A stretch of DNA of 64,000 nucleotides from Riptortus pedestris (lineage: Eukaryota; Arthropoda; Insecta; Hemiptera; Alydidae), in NCBI GenBank assembly GCA_019009955.1, contig CM032228.1:5994501-6058500 (forward strand), read 5' to 3'. A model generated the notes under the pieces. The model was not told where the DNA came from and searched no databases. It was given only the letters and a program-made list of their open reading frames with translations. The position numbers were made by a program, and so were the translations under genes. Every line of letters starts with the position of its first letter. The first letter of the stretch is position 1. Positions 52,212-61,808 of this stretch are shown here, in pieces.

Positions 52212-52335
52212 TTTTGAATGGACCTCCTTTGCATCATCTACTCGGTAGGATCGATGGATATTTGAGGAAAAATTTCGAAAATTCCGTCATGAGTACAACC
52301 TCAATAGCTGATTTCCCTTAAGGGAAATCTGCTAA
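51725..52335 (-). mobile_element. Family A element, full-length short subtype
   Basis: Complete on the minus strand: TTAGCAGATTTCCC at 52,335, 5' block, about 50 bp of (AT)n (52,157-52,207), ACCGCTCTAGCGG, GTTTTATGTAAAAAG, G-rich, ATATCTCCGTTGCTATACG, ATATTTGCAT, CTGGGCGGCTAACGG, TTTCTCTATTGTAAAACTTC, GGGAAATCTGCTTCG, a hairpin GCGCAGCCCGTGCGT and GACGGACTTTTAGCAG, the last bases being shared with the next copy. Confidence 0.82.
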
Positions 52336-53040
52336 GAAGTCCGTCACGGACTGCGTCATGGGCTGCGTAAGCTAAGCAGATTTCCCTTCTGAAGTTTAGT
52401 AATAGATAAATCTTCATACTGGTAACGCAACACCAACGTGAATATTAAGTGAATAAATACAAACGGAAATAAGAAATGTTTCAGACAATTTCTACAACCT
52501 CCCGACGAAAAGCGTTTGAGATGTAAACAAACAGGTCTGCCACCCTCTCACCGGAAATAAAATCAATTACTGAAATACATCAGAATAGAACATATTACTT
52601 TTATTGAATAATATGTACTATATCTAGTGATGTTATTAATAACGAGCCATTGGTTATCTCAATCAATCGAAGTTTAGTATTCGAAGACCTTAAGATGGGA
52701 GAGGGGGGGGGGCACCAGGACATATGTGCAGGTATCTCGTATAATAAAGGCCACTTGAATACAATATTTGGCATTTAAGGTTCGAATAATGTGATTTATT
52801 ATGTAGCAGAGTATTGTTTATGTAACATGAGAGGAAGTGGCGGTTTGCTGAAGGCTGAAAACTGAATAACGCAAATATCTCGGTTAATATTCAAGAAAGA
52901 GAATAAATGTACATAACAGTAATAATAGTGAATTTAATTTGCAATATGGTTGTTTCTGTACAATGTTTCGATCCGTTGAATAGTAACAGAGATATTTCGA
53001 ATTTTCGATAAATCCCCCTCTAACCCCCCCCCCTCCCCCT
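52336..53040 (-). mobile_element. Family A element, long subtype, 5' part missing
   Basis: Minus-strand 3' end at 52,336 is GGGAAATCTGCTTAG, ACGCAGCCCATGACGCAG, GACGGACTTCTTAGCAG. Blocks continue to TTTATTTCCGGTGAG, the G/C-run (GTGCCCCCCCCC), AATATTGTATTCAAG, ACATAAACAATACTCTG, ATATTTGCG and ATCTCTGTTACTATTC, and stop at the G-rich segment near 53,040. It is head-to-tail with the copy at 51,725-52,335. Confidence 0.78.
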
Positions 53041-53367
53041 GGTGGGAAATGGTGTCTTGCACATGTGGTGCTTGAATGTGAGTACTCACGTGATTCATAT
53101 CTTCATAGTTCTTCTCCTTCTTCCCCGCTTCACAGCTAGATCGCCTGACGGGCCTTTTTGCGCCAACTCACACATTTTGGGGGGGGGGTTTCACTTACGA
53201 TGAGGAGCTTTCTCTACGTGACATACTAGGCTTCCATGTTGTTCTAGCTCTTCTTGCCCTTTCTTGTCGCCCCCCCCCCCTCGTGGCTGGATGGGCTGGC
53301 AGCGAGGTCCCCAATCCAGGGCAACGATGAATGATGACGTCATCGACTAGCGCCCTGGCTTTACTCT
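53041..53367. other. Unassigned
   Basis: Spacer with homopolymer runs (G9 near 53,178; C11 near 53,270). No feature identified. Confidence 0.35.
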
Positions 53368-53935
53368 TTGCAGACTTCATTCTTCCGGAACACCAATCAT
53401 CCACTAATAACAAAAATACTAGAACTAATACACGCACTAAACACTTGCAATTTTAAAATGTTGTGGTTACCCGGAAACAAGGACATTACAGAAATGACTG
53501 ATATCGACAAACATGCAAAATTAGCAACAAAAATGACTACCACTGACACAACACCAGCAGACCTCAACAAGATAGTACAACCAAAAATACTCAAAGACCG
53601 GCAAAAACACTGTTTACATACTGACAAGAAACTATTGGAAATAGAACGCAATGTTACAGGGTGGTCAAAAAGAAAGTACGTAGATTCAAGAAGAGAACTG
53701 TCCTCACAAGACTACGTATTGGACATACATACCTGACACATTCTTACATAATGAACAAAAAATCCAAGCCTACTTGTACTCATTGCAACACTCAACTGTA
53801 AAACACCTACTAACAGAATGCAGATTACCAACTTACTTAAACATTCCACAAGACTTGAAAGAACTACTTACCCCACATATCACCATTATTCTGCCATATT
53901 TTAAAACAACTAGGCAGTTTGAGAGTATTTAATTA
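53368..53935 (+). pseudogene. LINE ORF2 fragment: RNase H and zinc knuckle (Jockey/I type)
   Basis: The plus strand reads LITKILELIHALNTC, then MLWLPGNKDITEMTDIDKHA KLATK-like sequence (the WLPGHxGxxGNxxAD box of LINE RNase H, here with Asn for His and Thr-Asp-Ile-Asp for the GNExAD part). After a frame change near 53,690 it reads RTVLTRLRIGHTYLTHSYIM, KPTCTHCNTQL, a stop, HLLTECRLPTYLN, IPQDLKELLTPH and FKTTRQFESI. The zinc knuckle Cys-x2-Cys ... His-x4-Cys is visible. Only the 3' end of the element is present; the RT is absent. Confidence 0.8.
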
Positions 53936-54239
53936 CATGTTTTAAAATTGTTAATGTGCGTGAGGGCATTCGTATGTGTGTGTGTGTGTGTGTGTGTGAT
54001 GAGTTTAAATTTGAATCGTATATTCCTGTTTTTATGAATATTTGTTGTTTCTATGCTACACAATTTTCTGTTCACTTATTTATTTACCACTTTTTTAATT
54101 AAATAATTAATTTAAGTTTTTTTTGTGATACTTCATTATTAGGTTTGATATTCTTCTGCATATATTACAGTTTTTTTAAAGTTTTATGGATTGCCTTGAA
54201 AGTAATCGAATCGAATGCTTTTCCGTAGTGCAAAAATAG
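53936..54239. repeat. LINE 3' tail region with (TG)n
   Basis: AT-rich non-coding sequence after the LINE stop, with 11 TG dinucleotides at 53,977-53,998. It is likely the 3' untranslated part of the LINE, but its end is not defined. Confidence 0.4.
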
Positions 54240-55066
54240 GAGGCTTAAAATACAAACGGTAATGAGAAATCTTTTAGTTAATCTTGATAAACTCCCAACG
54301 GAAACAGCTTCTGAATTGTAAACAAATATGTCTGCCAGCCTCTCAGATGTGAACAGATAGGTAGACATATTCTTCGCCGGAATGAAAAACAATTATTGAT
54401 ATACATCTGAATATAACACATTAATTTTATTGTTATTAAAACTATTTACTATATCAAGTACTGCAATTTATATTTTATTAACTTAAATTTTAGTAGCCCA
54501 AGAACTAAAGAAGGGAGGAGCGGACGAACAGAACGAATTTGCATATATTTCACAAAGTAAAAGCTTACACGGCAAGAACCGTTAGAAGAAGTTTCCAAGA
54601 GACCCGAACAGTTACGGAAACGACCAAAATAATCCGGAAACTTACAACAGTACTCAATCTCATCTGTGAGTTATCCACACACATTTAATAATATTGCAAA
54701 TATCTTGGTAAATATTCAAGATAGAGAATAAATGCATATAACAATATTTATAGCAACTTTAATTTGTAATAATATTGACTCTATCTACTTTTTCGGTGAT
54801 ATGTCGAATTTTCGAAAATCCCGTCCCCCTTCTAAATCCTCTCTCCCACTGGTCCGATTTCAGCCATTAATGAACTTAATCTTTCTTTTTACATAAAACA
54901 TTTAAATATCGAGTGGCGACGAGCAAATAAAAATTGCGACCGCAAGAGCGTTAACACACAAATCTATATAATTTTGAACGGACACCTAATTTTCGTCATC
55001 TCCTAGGTAGGGTCGATGGACATTTGAAGAAATTTTTCGAAAATCGCGTCATGAGTACGACAACCA
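54240..55066 (-). mobile_element. Family A element, long subtype
   Basis: Minus-strand order from the 5' block (CATGACGCGATTTTCGA at 55,050) through a collapsed microsatellite (ATATAGATTTGTG), GCTCTTGCGG, G-rich, ATATTTGCAATATT, TTTCATTCCGG, TGTTTACAATTCAG and AAACTCCC...TTGGGAG to about 54,240. It is joined head-to-head at its 5' end to the plus-strand copy at 55,067. Confidence 0.75.
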
Positions 55067-55137
55067 CGCCAGCTATTGAGGTCGTTCTTCAAATGTACAT
55101 CGATCCTACCCAGGAGATGACGAAAATGAGAACCGTT

Positions 55138-55203
<66 letters not shown>

Positions 55204-55701
55204 CTGTTTTATCTCCAGTTTTGTATTATATATATGTTTGTTTGATCGTGACCAAACTCGAAATTTAAATGTTTTATGTAAAAAGAAAGATCGAGTTCGT
55301 TAATGGCTGAAATCGGACCAGTGGGAGGGAGGGGGGTTTAGAGTGGAGGATTTTTGGAAATTCGAAATACCTCCGTTATTATGCGTCGGATCGAAAAATT
55401 GTATAGAATCAATCTTATTGCTATAATCAGTTAATATTTACTATAAATATTGTTCCATACATTTATTCTATATCTTGAATATTAACCAAGATATTTGCAT
55501 TTGTATTGTGTGTGTGGTCGGCAGGAGTCGGCTATGTTCGGGACTTTCCATCGAGAGCTAGGGCGGCCGTCTCCGTAACAGTTCGTCCCTCGTGAATAGG
55601 TTTAGAGATTCCTTACTACTGGGGTTGTTCTTAGGCAGATTTCTGTATTGTAAAACTTCTCGAGGGAAATCTGCTTAGTTTACGCAGTCCCTGGGTAAAC
55701 G

Positions 55702-55708
<7 letters not shown>
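55067..55708 (+). mobile_element. Family A element, short subtype
   Basis: Starts GCTATTGAGGTCG (first repeat lost in the head-to-head junction), has 61 bp of (AT)n at 55,139-55,199, later blocks in order and the alternative 3' segment (GACTTTCCATCGAGAGC). It ends GGGAAATCTGCTTAG, ACGCAGTCCCTGGGT and AAACGGACTTTA. The ACCGCTCTAGCGGT palindrome is missing. Confidence 0.78.

Positions 55709-55763
<55 letters not shown>
55707..55763. repeat. (AT)n microsatellite
   Basis: About 57 bp of AT dinucleotides between the family A 3' end and the family B 5' start. Confidence 0.95.
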
Positions 55764-55765
<2 letters not shown>

Positions 55766-56950
55766 TAGCTCAGATACCCGGCTTCGCTCGGGAATTCATT
55801 TGAGGCTGAATGTTGATGGTATTTTTTTGGCAAGGCTTTATTTTGCACAATATTTTGACATTTACCCGTCCCAGTGTTTAGGGTTAATACCCGTCGTTTC
55901 TGTGGATTTGTTAATAATAAAATTAATTTTTTATGTAAGACTTCACTATCCTAAATATTGTCATATTTCCCGCTTCCTGTGCATTATGCATAGATTTGAA
56001 TTATTAAGGACTAAATATTAACATACATTTGAATTAATTTTTCCAGGTGAGGTACCTGGTTGTTCGTATTGAAAAGAATTCTTGAGCAAATTTCTCTAAA
56101 TAACAAATTAAACAACTTTTGTTATGTGCATATTTGCCGAAACTACAATAGGAAACGAAATATCAATATTTTTAATTTCAGGTCTCCCTTATAACCCCCA
56201 CTCCTGCCTGTCCCTAGAAATAGTATGGCTTTTTATAAGGAAGGCGTTAGTGCTAATACACATACTGAGTGTTTTATTTAGTTCGGTTGAGTCTTTTGTG
56301 CCAAATAAAATTTTTCACTTCCGCTATAATTTTTAGCGTATATCTCGTTTATAATTCGGTATACGAAAAAAGTGTATATGACAAAAGTTACTCTAAATAG
56401 CAAAATAAACAACTTTTGTTATGTTCATATTTGCCGATAAACCAATAGGAAACGAAATATCGCTATTTTTAATTTCTGGCTTCCCATAAAACCCCCACTC
56501 CTGCCCGTCCCTAGAAATGTTGGTATGGCTTCTTATAATGAAAGCGTTAGTGCTAATACACATACCGAGTTTTATTTATTTCGGTTGGGTCTTTTGTCCC
56601 AAATAATATTGTTGACTCCCGCTATAGTCATAAGCGTATAACTCATTTAAACTTCGGAATACGATGAAAGTGTTTATGACAAAAGTTACTCTAAATAACA
56701 AAATAAACAACTTTTGTTATGTGCATATTTGCGAAAAAAAACCAATAGAAAACGAAATATCGCGACTTTTAATTTCAGGCCTCCCTTATAACCCCCACTC
56801 CTGTTCGTCTCAGAGAAAATTAATATAGCCTATCTCTCAAGTTGGACCAGACTGCTCACGGTGTGCCAATTTAATTTAAAATCGGTTAAGTCGTTTAGGA
56901 GTCCATCGCGGACAAACATCGTGACAGGAGATTTATATATATTAAGATAT
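55764..56950 (+). mobile_element. Family B element, full length
   Basis: Starts ACTAGCTCAGATACCCGGC, TTCGCTCGGG and GAGGCTGAATGTTGATGG. Internal units open CAGGTCTCCC (56,180), CTGGCTTCCC (56,477) and CAGGCCTCCC (56,776), spacing 297 and 299 bp. Each contains CTAAATAACAAAATAAACAAC and a CGGTATACGA block. Ends with a CGGTTAAGTCGTTTAGGAG block and CAAACATCGTGACAGGAG, then an ATTTATATATATTAAG tail. It has no coding capacity. Confidence 0.75.
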
Positions 56951-57156
56951 ATATATGTAGATGTGTATGTTGGGTATATAGGTTGGCTGGACGGTCGATA
57001 TACGGGAGGCTGCTTCCATATTGATAGTAGGGACAATCTACATAATAATGTTGGCAGGTTATCAGCTGTTTGCTCAGCTACAGCTGGCATCAGCATCCAG
57101 CGCTCCCTTTAATAGTCAGCCCTCTTTTAGCATATTTCCTTCGAGGATTAACGATT

Positions 57157-57258
57157 TTAGCAGATTTCCCTACAGAGGTCATACTCTTGACGATTTTCGA
57201 AACTTTTCCTTAAATGTTCATCGATCAGCCCAGGAGATGACGAAAATGAATTCCGTTC

Positions 57259-57299
<41 letters not shown>

Positions 57300-57499
57300 G
57301 ATTTATGATATAGAAACATATATATTTTTCAGTTTCGGCTTCACTGGTTGCAATTTATGTTTGACAAAACTCGATATTTAATCGTTTTATGTAAAAACAA
57401 ACATACGTGACACATGTGGAACATATGGTATGACATAAATGAACATGTGTTGTCAAGTTCGTTAATGGTTGAAATTGGACAAGTGCGAGGAGGCTAAAG

Positions 57500-57548
<49 letters not shown>

Positions 57549-57800
57549 TCAAAATATCTCCGTTATTATACGTCGGATAGAAATATTGTGTAGAACCAAT
57601 CCTGTTTCAAATTAAATGTACTATAAATACTGTTATATGCATTTGTTCTCTATCTTGATTATTAACTGAGATTTGATTATTTGCATTTTTTCAGTATCAG
57701 TTTTCAGCAAACCCCCCGTTCTACTCATGTCCCATAAAGAATACTCTGTTATGTAATAAACCACTTCATTCTATATATAGTAAATATTTTTCAATAAAAT
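57157..57800 (+). mobile_element. Family A element interrupted by poly-T
   Basis: Starts TTTTAGCAGATTTCCC, with 5' block, (AT)n at 57,264-57,290, GTTTTATGTAAAAAC, then a 46-bp T run (57,501-57,546) in place of the G-rich segment, then ATCTCCGTTATTATACGTCG, ATTTGCAT and TACTCATGTCCCATAAAGAA. It stops before the 3' end, where a family B element begins. Confidence 0.75.
57501..57546. repeat. Poly-T run (46 bp)
   Basis: Uninterrupted T stretch within a family A copy. It could be the tail of a retroposed sequence since lost, or slippage. Confidence 0.9.
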
Positions 57801-57808
57801 TATATGTT

Positions 57809-58610
57809 ACTAGCTAAGGTACCCGGCTTCGCTCGGGAATCATTAGAGTCTGAATGTTCATTTTATTTGGCAAGGCTACAATGTGAACAACTACACTTCC
57901 CGTCTGGGCTAATGGTTTTCCCGTAAGGCTCAGGTAGGGGACTTATAGAATAGATTATTATTATTATTATTTATTAACGACCACTTTCTCCGCACTTTAG
58001 GCTAATTGGGACGAGCTATCTACAGGATACCACCCTTTTCTCGCCAGGGTGGAATTTTAGGTTATTTAATGAATTTTGTCACTACATAATTTCCTTTGCC
58101 CAGGCGAAAATCGAACTCGCTACTCTAGGTTTACCACTTGAGATAAAGGTCAACGCTTTGACTCGCATGACTAACCTGAGCCCCTTATAGAATAGAAATT
58201 TTAGTTTGAAGAATAAATGAAAATTAGCCCCTAATCAATCTCTCTCCACTGTTTGACACACCATGAATAACTCAGATCATAATCATGGATAGCATTTATT
58301 ATAATTAAATTCATGTATAGTGTGCATATAGGGCATATTTCCTTTCAAAAACCAATCCGAGCATAACATTATATGCATAACAGTAAATGGGAGTAGAAAA
58401 AAAATACATCAGTTCACAGGAGATTAGTTAATCCAATTAACTGTGTTAGCCTACCTACCGACAACTTCCGCTCACGCTTGAGTATTATCAACATTGCTAT
58501 ACGAAAATACCTATAGTTCATATTGGAAAGAATTGTTAAGCATATCGATATATCTACGCAAATTCATGATTCATATATTGTTCCCGAAAAAATGTATAAA
58601 AGAAAAGCTT
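57809..58610 (+). mobile_element. Family B element, 5' half, split by a SINE
   Basis: Starts ACTAGCTAAGGTACCCGGC, TTCGCTCGGG; interrupted at 57,942-58,196 by the SINE and its target-site duplication. It resumes weakly and ends in CTTACTCTAAATAACAAAG at about 58,609-58,628, where it meets the inverted copy. Confidence 0.65.
57955..58183 (-). mobile_element. tRNA-derived SINE (copy 2), full length with target duplication
   Basis: About 229 bp. On the minus strand it starts GGGGCTCAGGTTAGTCATG, contains GCGTTGACC, the B-box region GAGTTCGATTTTCGCC, AAAGGAAATTATGTAG, CACCCTGGCGAGAAAAGGG, GGTATCCTGTAGATAGC, and ends in an (AAT)n tail. It is flanked by the 13-bp direct duplication CTTATAGAATAGA at 57,942-57,954 and 58,184-58,196, proof of target-primed insertion. 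It is inserted in family B. Confidence 0.88.
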
Positions 58611-59202
58611 ACTCTAAATAACAAAGTAAAAATAGCGATATTTCGTTTCCTATTGGTTTTTCGGTAAATATGAACATAACAAAAGTTGTTTACTTTGTTA
58701 TTTAGAGTAACATTTGTTATATACACTTTTTTCGTATACCGAATAATAAACGAGATATACGCTAAAATCTATAGCGGAAGTGAACAATTTTATTTGGGAC
58801 AATAGACCCAACCGAAATAAATAAAACTCGGTATGTCGATTAGCACTAACGCTTTCATTATAACAAACCATATCAACATTTCTAGGCACGGGCAGGAGTG
58901 GGGGTTATAAGGGAAGCCTGAAATTAATAATGGTGATATTTCGTTTCACCACAATATTTTGTGCTTAATAACTGAGATCTATGCATAATGCACAGGAGAC
59001 GGGAAATATGACAATTTGGAGGACAGTGAAGACTTACATAAAAAATTAATTTTATTATTACCAAATTCCAACAACGGGTGTTAATCCTAAATAGTGGGAC
59101 GGGTAAAGGTGAAAATATTGTGCAAACTAAAGCCTTGCCAAAAAAATACCATCACCATTCAGCCTCAAATGAATTACCGAGCGAAGCCGGGTATCTGAGC
59201 TA

Positions 59203-59204
<2 letters not shown>
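58610..59204 (-). mobile_element. Family B element, 5' half, inverted copy
   Basis: Minus strand: ACTAGCTCAGATACCCGGC at 59,204, GAGGCTGAATGGTG, CCACTATTTAGG, one internal unit beginning CAGGCTTCCC at about 58,920, and TTGTTCACTTCCGCTATAG, to CTCTAAATAACAAAG near 58,700. It forms a head-to-head palindrome with 57,809-58,628. Confidence 0.75.

Positions 59205-59277
<73 letters not shown>
59205..59277. repeat. (AT)n(GT)n microsatellite
   Basis: About 58 bp of AT then seven GT dinucleotides between the family B 5' end and the inverted-repeat element. Confidence 0.95.
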
Positions 59278-59278
<1 letters not shown>

Positions 59279-60367
59279 TACTGTAAAACCCCAGAGTGTG
59301 GTAAATCCTAAGATTAACCGGTAAATCCTACGATTTACCAGAAGCGTTAGCAAATGTCCAATTTTATCTTTCAAATGGGACTTTAGCCAGTAAATCTTAG
59401 GATTTGCCAAGAGGCTCGGTAAAAGCTAGAATTATCTCAATCAGGATGCGTCTTTCGGACTTTTACCAACAGATTTTGGTAAATCCTAACAAATTTCGTT
59501 TGTTGGTAAAAGTTGTAATAAAGGTTATTTGAAATGAAACTTTTAGAATAAGTTTTATTATTATTTGTTACAGCATGGGAGAGAATTGTGGCACTTTGAA
59601 TTTCACTTCATATTAGCTAACTTGCACAAACATTTCTTATTTGAACATTTTTTTAAGCAGTTGCATTTTTTGAAACCCTGGCCACCAACCAATGACTGTT
59701 GACGAACTGCGGTGCGAAGGCTTATCTCTTCGTTGGGCACTTCATCAGGAGACATGAAATTCTCGGTGCAAATTGTAAACTGATTACGCGAATATTATGT
59801 ATCCAATTTTCCTGAAGAAGTTCCGAGTTGGTAGAAACCATATTTTTTGACGATCACTGCAATCATGTTTTTGGAGTCGATTTTAGATCGGTCGACATCC
59901 GGAATTTTTATCCTCACGGTCTTAGCAACTTCGGGTTCTGGGAATTTTCCTTACGTCGTTTTTCCATTTTCTTGGCCTGTGATTCAAGACCTTCCCTTGC
60001 TGCTTGGCGAATTTCCTTGACAGAGCACATTTTCTGTTCGGTGGTACATTACTTACTATTGGCAATTTCTTGGTGAAGATAAGGGAGAGTATCCCTGTCC
60101 CCACTCCTCTTCACTGGACATTTACCAATGAGCTTTGACAAATCCGCACATTTACCAAACAGCATTAGTAAAAGTACGAAATCTCACATTTATTTAATGT
60201 TTTTCGGGCATTTACCAAGCTAGACGGTAAATCCGGGGATTGACCAACTGCCAAGCGGTAAAAGCTTGAATTTCTTATAAATTTCGGACTTTAACCAGTG
60301 CTCTTGGTAAATCCCAGGATTTACCGGTAAGTCCTGACATTTACCACACTTCGGGGTTTTACAGTAA
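59278..60367 (-). mobile_element. 1.09-kb DNA transposon with long terminal inverted repeats
   Basis: The ends mirror each other: TTACTGTAAAACCCC..GAGTGTGGTAAAT on the left and, in reverse complement, the same with small differences on the right. TA at each side could be the target duplication (CTGTAAAACCCC termini), but the outermost TTA/TAA are part of the symmetry, so the exact end is ambiguous. The inner ends contain many GGTAAATCC and GGATTTACC words, often as local palindromes. It is inserted within an AT tract (59,205-59,262 and 60,371-60,419). It carries a decayed coding segment on the minus strand. Confidence 0.82.
59561..60020 (-). pseudogene. Integrase-like transposase, C-terminal part (KRBA2-like)
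   Basis: The minus strand from about 60,020 reads KEIRQAAREGLESQAKKM and EKRRKENSQNPK, then after a frame change VAKTVRIKIPDVDRSKIDSK, NMIAVIVKKYGFYQLGT, SSGKLDT, a stop, YSRNQFTICTENFMSPDE, VPNEEISLRTAVRQQSLVGG, QGFKKCNCLKKCSNKKC, LCKLANMK, a stop (TGA where Cys is expected), NSKCHNSLPCCNK and the terminal stop at 59,561. This order (basic helix, 'PDVDR', 'SRNQF', 'SLRxA...Q..GGQGF', then a Cys-rich tail) matches the C-terminal region of integrase-derived proteins of the KRBA2/SCAND3 type as I remember them. The catalytic core is not in the element. I take it as a deletion derivative of an autonomous transposon. Confidence 0.65.
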
Positions 60368-60368
60368 C

Positions 60369-60419
<51 letters not shown>
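60368..60419. repeat. (AT)n microsatellite
   Basis: About 50 bp of AT dinucleotides between the inverted-repeat element and the solo LTR. Confidence 0.95.
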
Positions 60420-60422
<3 letters not shown>

Positions 60423-61061
60423 GCGAAAATTAAATAGATGAATAATCCTTCAGAGAGAGAGAGAGAGTGGCGTATTTGGAAAGTGTGACGTAGATCGAAG
60501 CAGCCGACAGGAAAGTTCTAGCCTCTATATACTCTTCTAGCCCACCCTCGAATGAACGAGACAATTCCCCTTTGATGTATGCCGACAACCTATAAAGAGC
60601 GGCCAGCTGCGAGCCAGTCAGTTTTATTCTCACCTGTCTTGATGTTCACATCAGTGCTACAGTGCGACTTAGTACAGTGCGGTAAAGTGTTTTTATAAGA
60701 AGAACAGTGTTGTGCCGTGACTGTAAGTAACAGTTTAGTGCCGTGTTTAAGACAGTGCAGTGCCGCCAAGTAAAGGACAGTGCAGTGCCGCGAAGTAGAA
60801 GACAGTGCAGTGCCGCGAAGCAAAGGGCAGTGCAGTGCCGTCTTTCTGTGAATTCCAGTGCATTATTGGACTGTGACTCATTGAAGAACAGTAACGCTAT
60901 CAGTGTATACTGTGAGTAGTAATTAAGAATAATCACCAAGTTTATTGTGCATTGTGAAATAAATTTTGCAGTGATAAAAACTATGAAACTTGCGAGTATT
61001 TAATTTTGCAATCCAAAAGAACTCTTATTAAAAACGTTTATTACTTGTTTTGATAAAACGT

Positions 61062-61065
<4 letters not shown>
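60420..61065 (+). repeat. Solo LTR related to gypsy-1
   Basis: Flanked by AT tracts on both sides. It has an upstream (GA)n, a TATA box CCTATAAAGAGC near 60,590, a start-site-like GCCAGTCAGTTTTATTC, a 25-bp tandem repeat (GACAGTGCAGTGCCGCGAAG plus 5 bp, about 3.6 copies, 60,751-60,842), and GTGAAATAAATTTTGC (polyadenylation-like) near 60,955. It ends in AAAACGTAACAA. The 3' third aligns with the gypsy-1 LTR at 32,826-32,960. No internal gypsy sequence is present, so it is best explained by LTR-LTR recombination. Confidence 0.65.
60751..60842 (+). repeat. 25-bp tandem repeat inside the solo LTR
   Basis: Three full units and part of a fourth, each starting with GACAGTGCAGTGCCG or GGCAGTGCAGTGCCG. 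Similar CAGTGCAGT words occur in the gypsy-1 LTR. Confidence 0.88.

Positions 61066-61130
<65 letters not shown>
61066..61130. repeat. (AT)n microsatellite
   Basis: About 62 bp of AT dinucleotides after the solo LTR. Confidence 0.95.
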
Positions 61131-61131
<1 letters not shown>

Positions 61132-61369
61132 CGCTTTGATAGAAGATGTAATATCGATCTAGAGTAAGTTAGGGGTGAGTTTTGAGTGAGTTTTGGTGTA
61201 TTTCTTTAATCGGCCTAGGAGAGATTTGGCGGGAGTGGTGCTAAGCCTGCTCCTGACAACAACTGTGCAAACAGCTGGGCCATTACTCAATCCTCCAACC
61301 ACTTCTATCCAACAAGCCTCTAAGCACTACTCCATCAGATACAAACCCTCTAAACACACACACACACAC
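61131..61369. other. Unassigned
   Basis: Contains ACTCCATCAGATACAAACCC and an (AC)n run just before a family A-type 3' end. Otherwise nothing identified. Confidence 0.35.
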
Positions 61370-61800
61370 AGATGGAAACAGCCCTCCACGCAGGAGCTGT
61401 GTGAGCTATGCATATTTCTTATGTCAACTCACCAAATAATTTATACCTTCAAGTTAAAAACCAAGCAGCAGAAATGTGGGTGGAGGGTTACTGAGGGCAG
61501 AAAACAAACAAGTACGAATAACTCCATTAGTATTTGAGATATTAAAGTTTGCGTATAACAACAATTGCAGAGCAACAATAGCTTAACAAGATTGGTCTTA
61601 TGACATTTCATTCAATGCAATTCTCCTATGATACCCGACTCATCTCAATTTAACAATTATTAAACACACACAAACCTCTCATTCTATAATTATCTGCCAG
61701 CTATATTACCCTGATGATCTCCAGTAGGGAACAATCACGGTACAACATAGCACAACTAAACAAGTGGCATGGCTAATTGACACCATTACTGAAGGCGATA
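61370..61800 (-). mobile_element. Family A-related element, diverged subtype
   Basis: Minus-strand 3' end is AGAAATATGCATAGC, CACAGCTCCTGCGT and GGAGGGC. Internal sequence includes CTGCCCTCAGTAACCCTCC and AATATCTCAAATACTAATGG, diverged from the main subtypes and similar to 29,750-30,300. Confidence 0.55.
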
Positions 61801-61808
61801 ATAATAAA

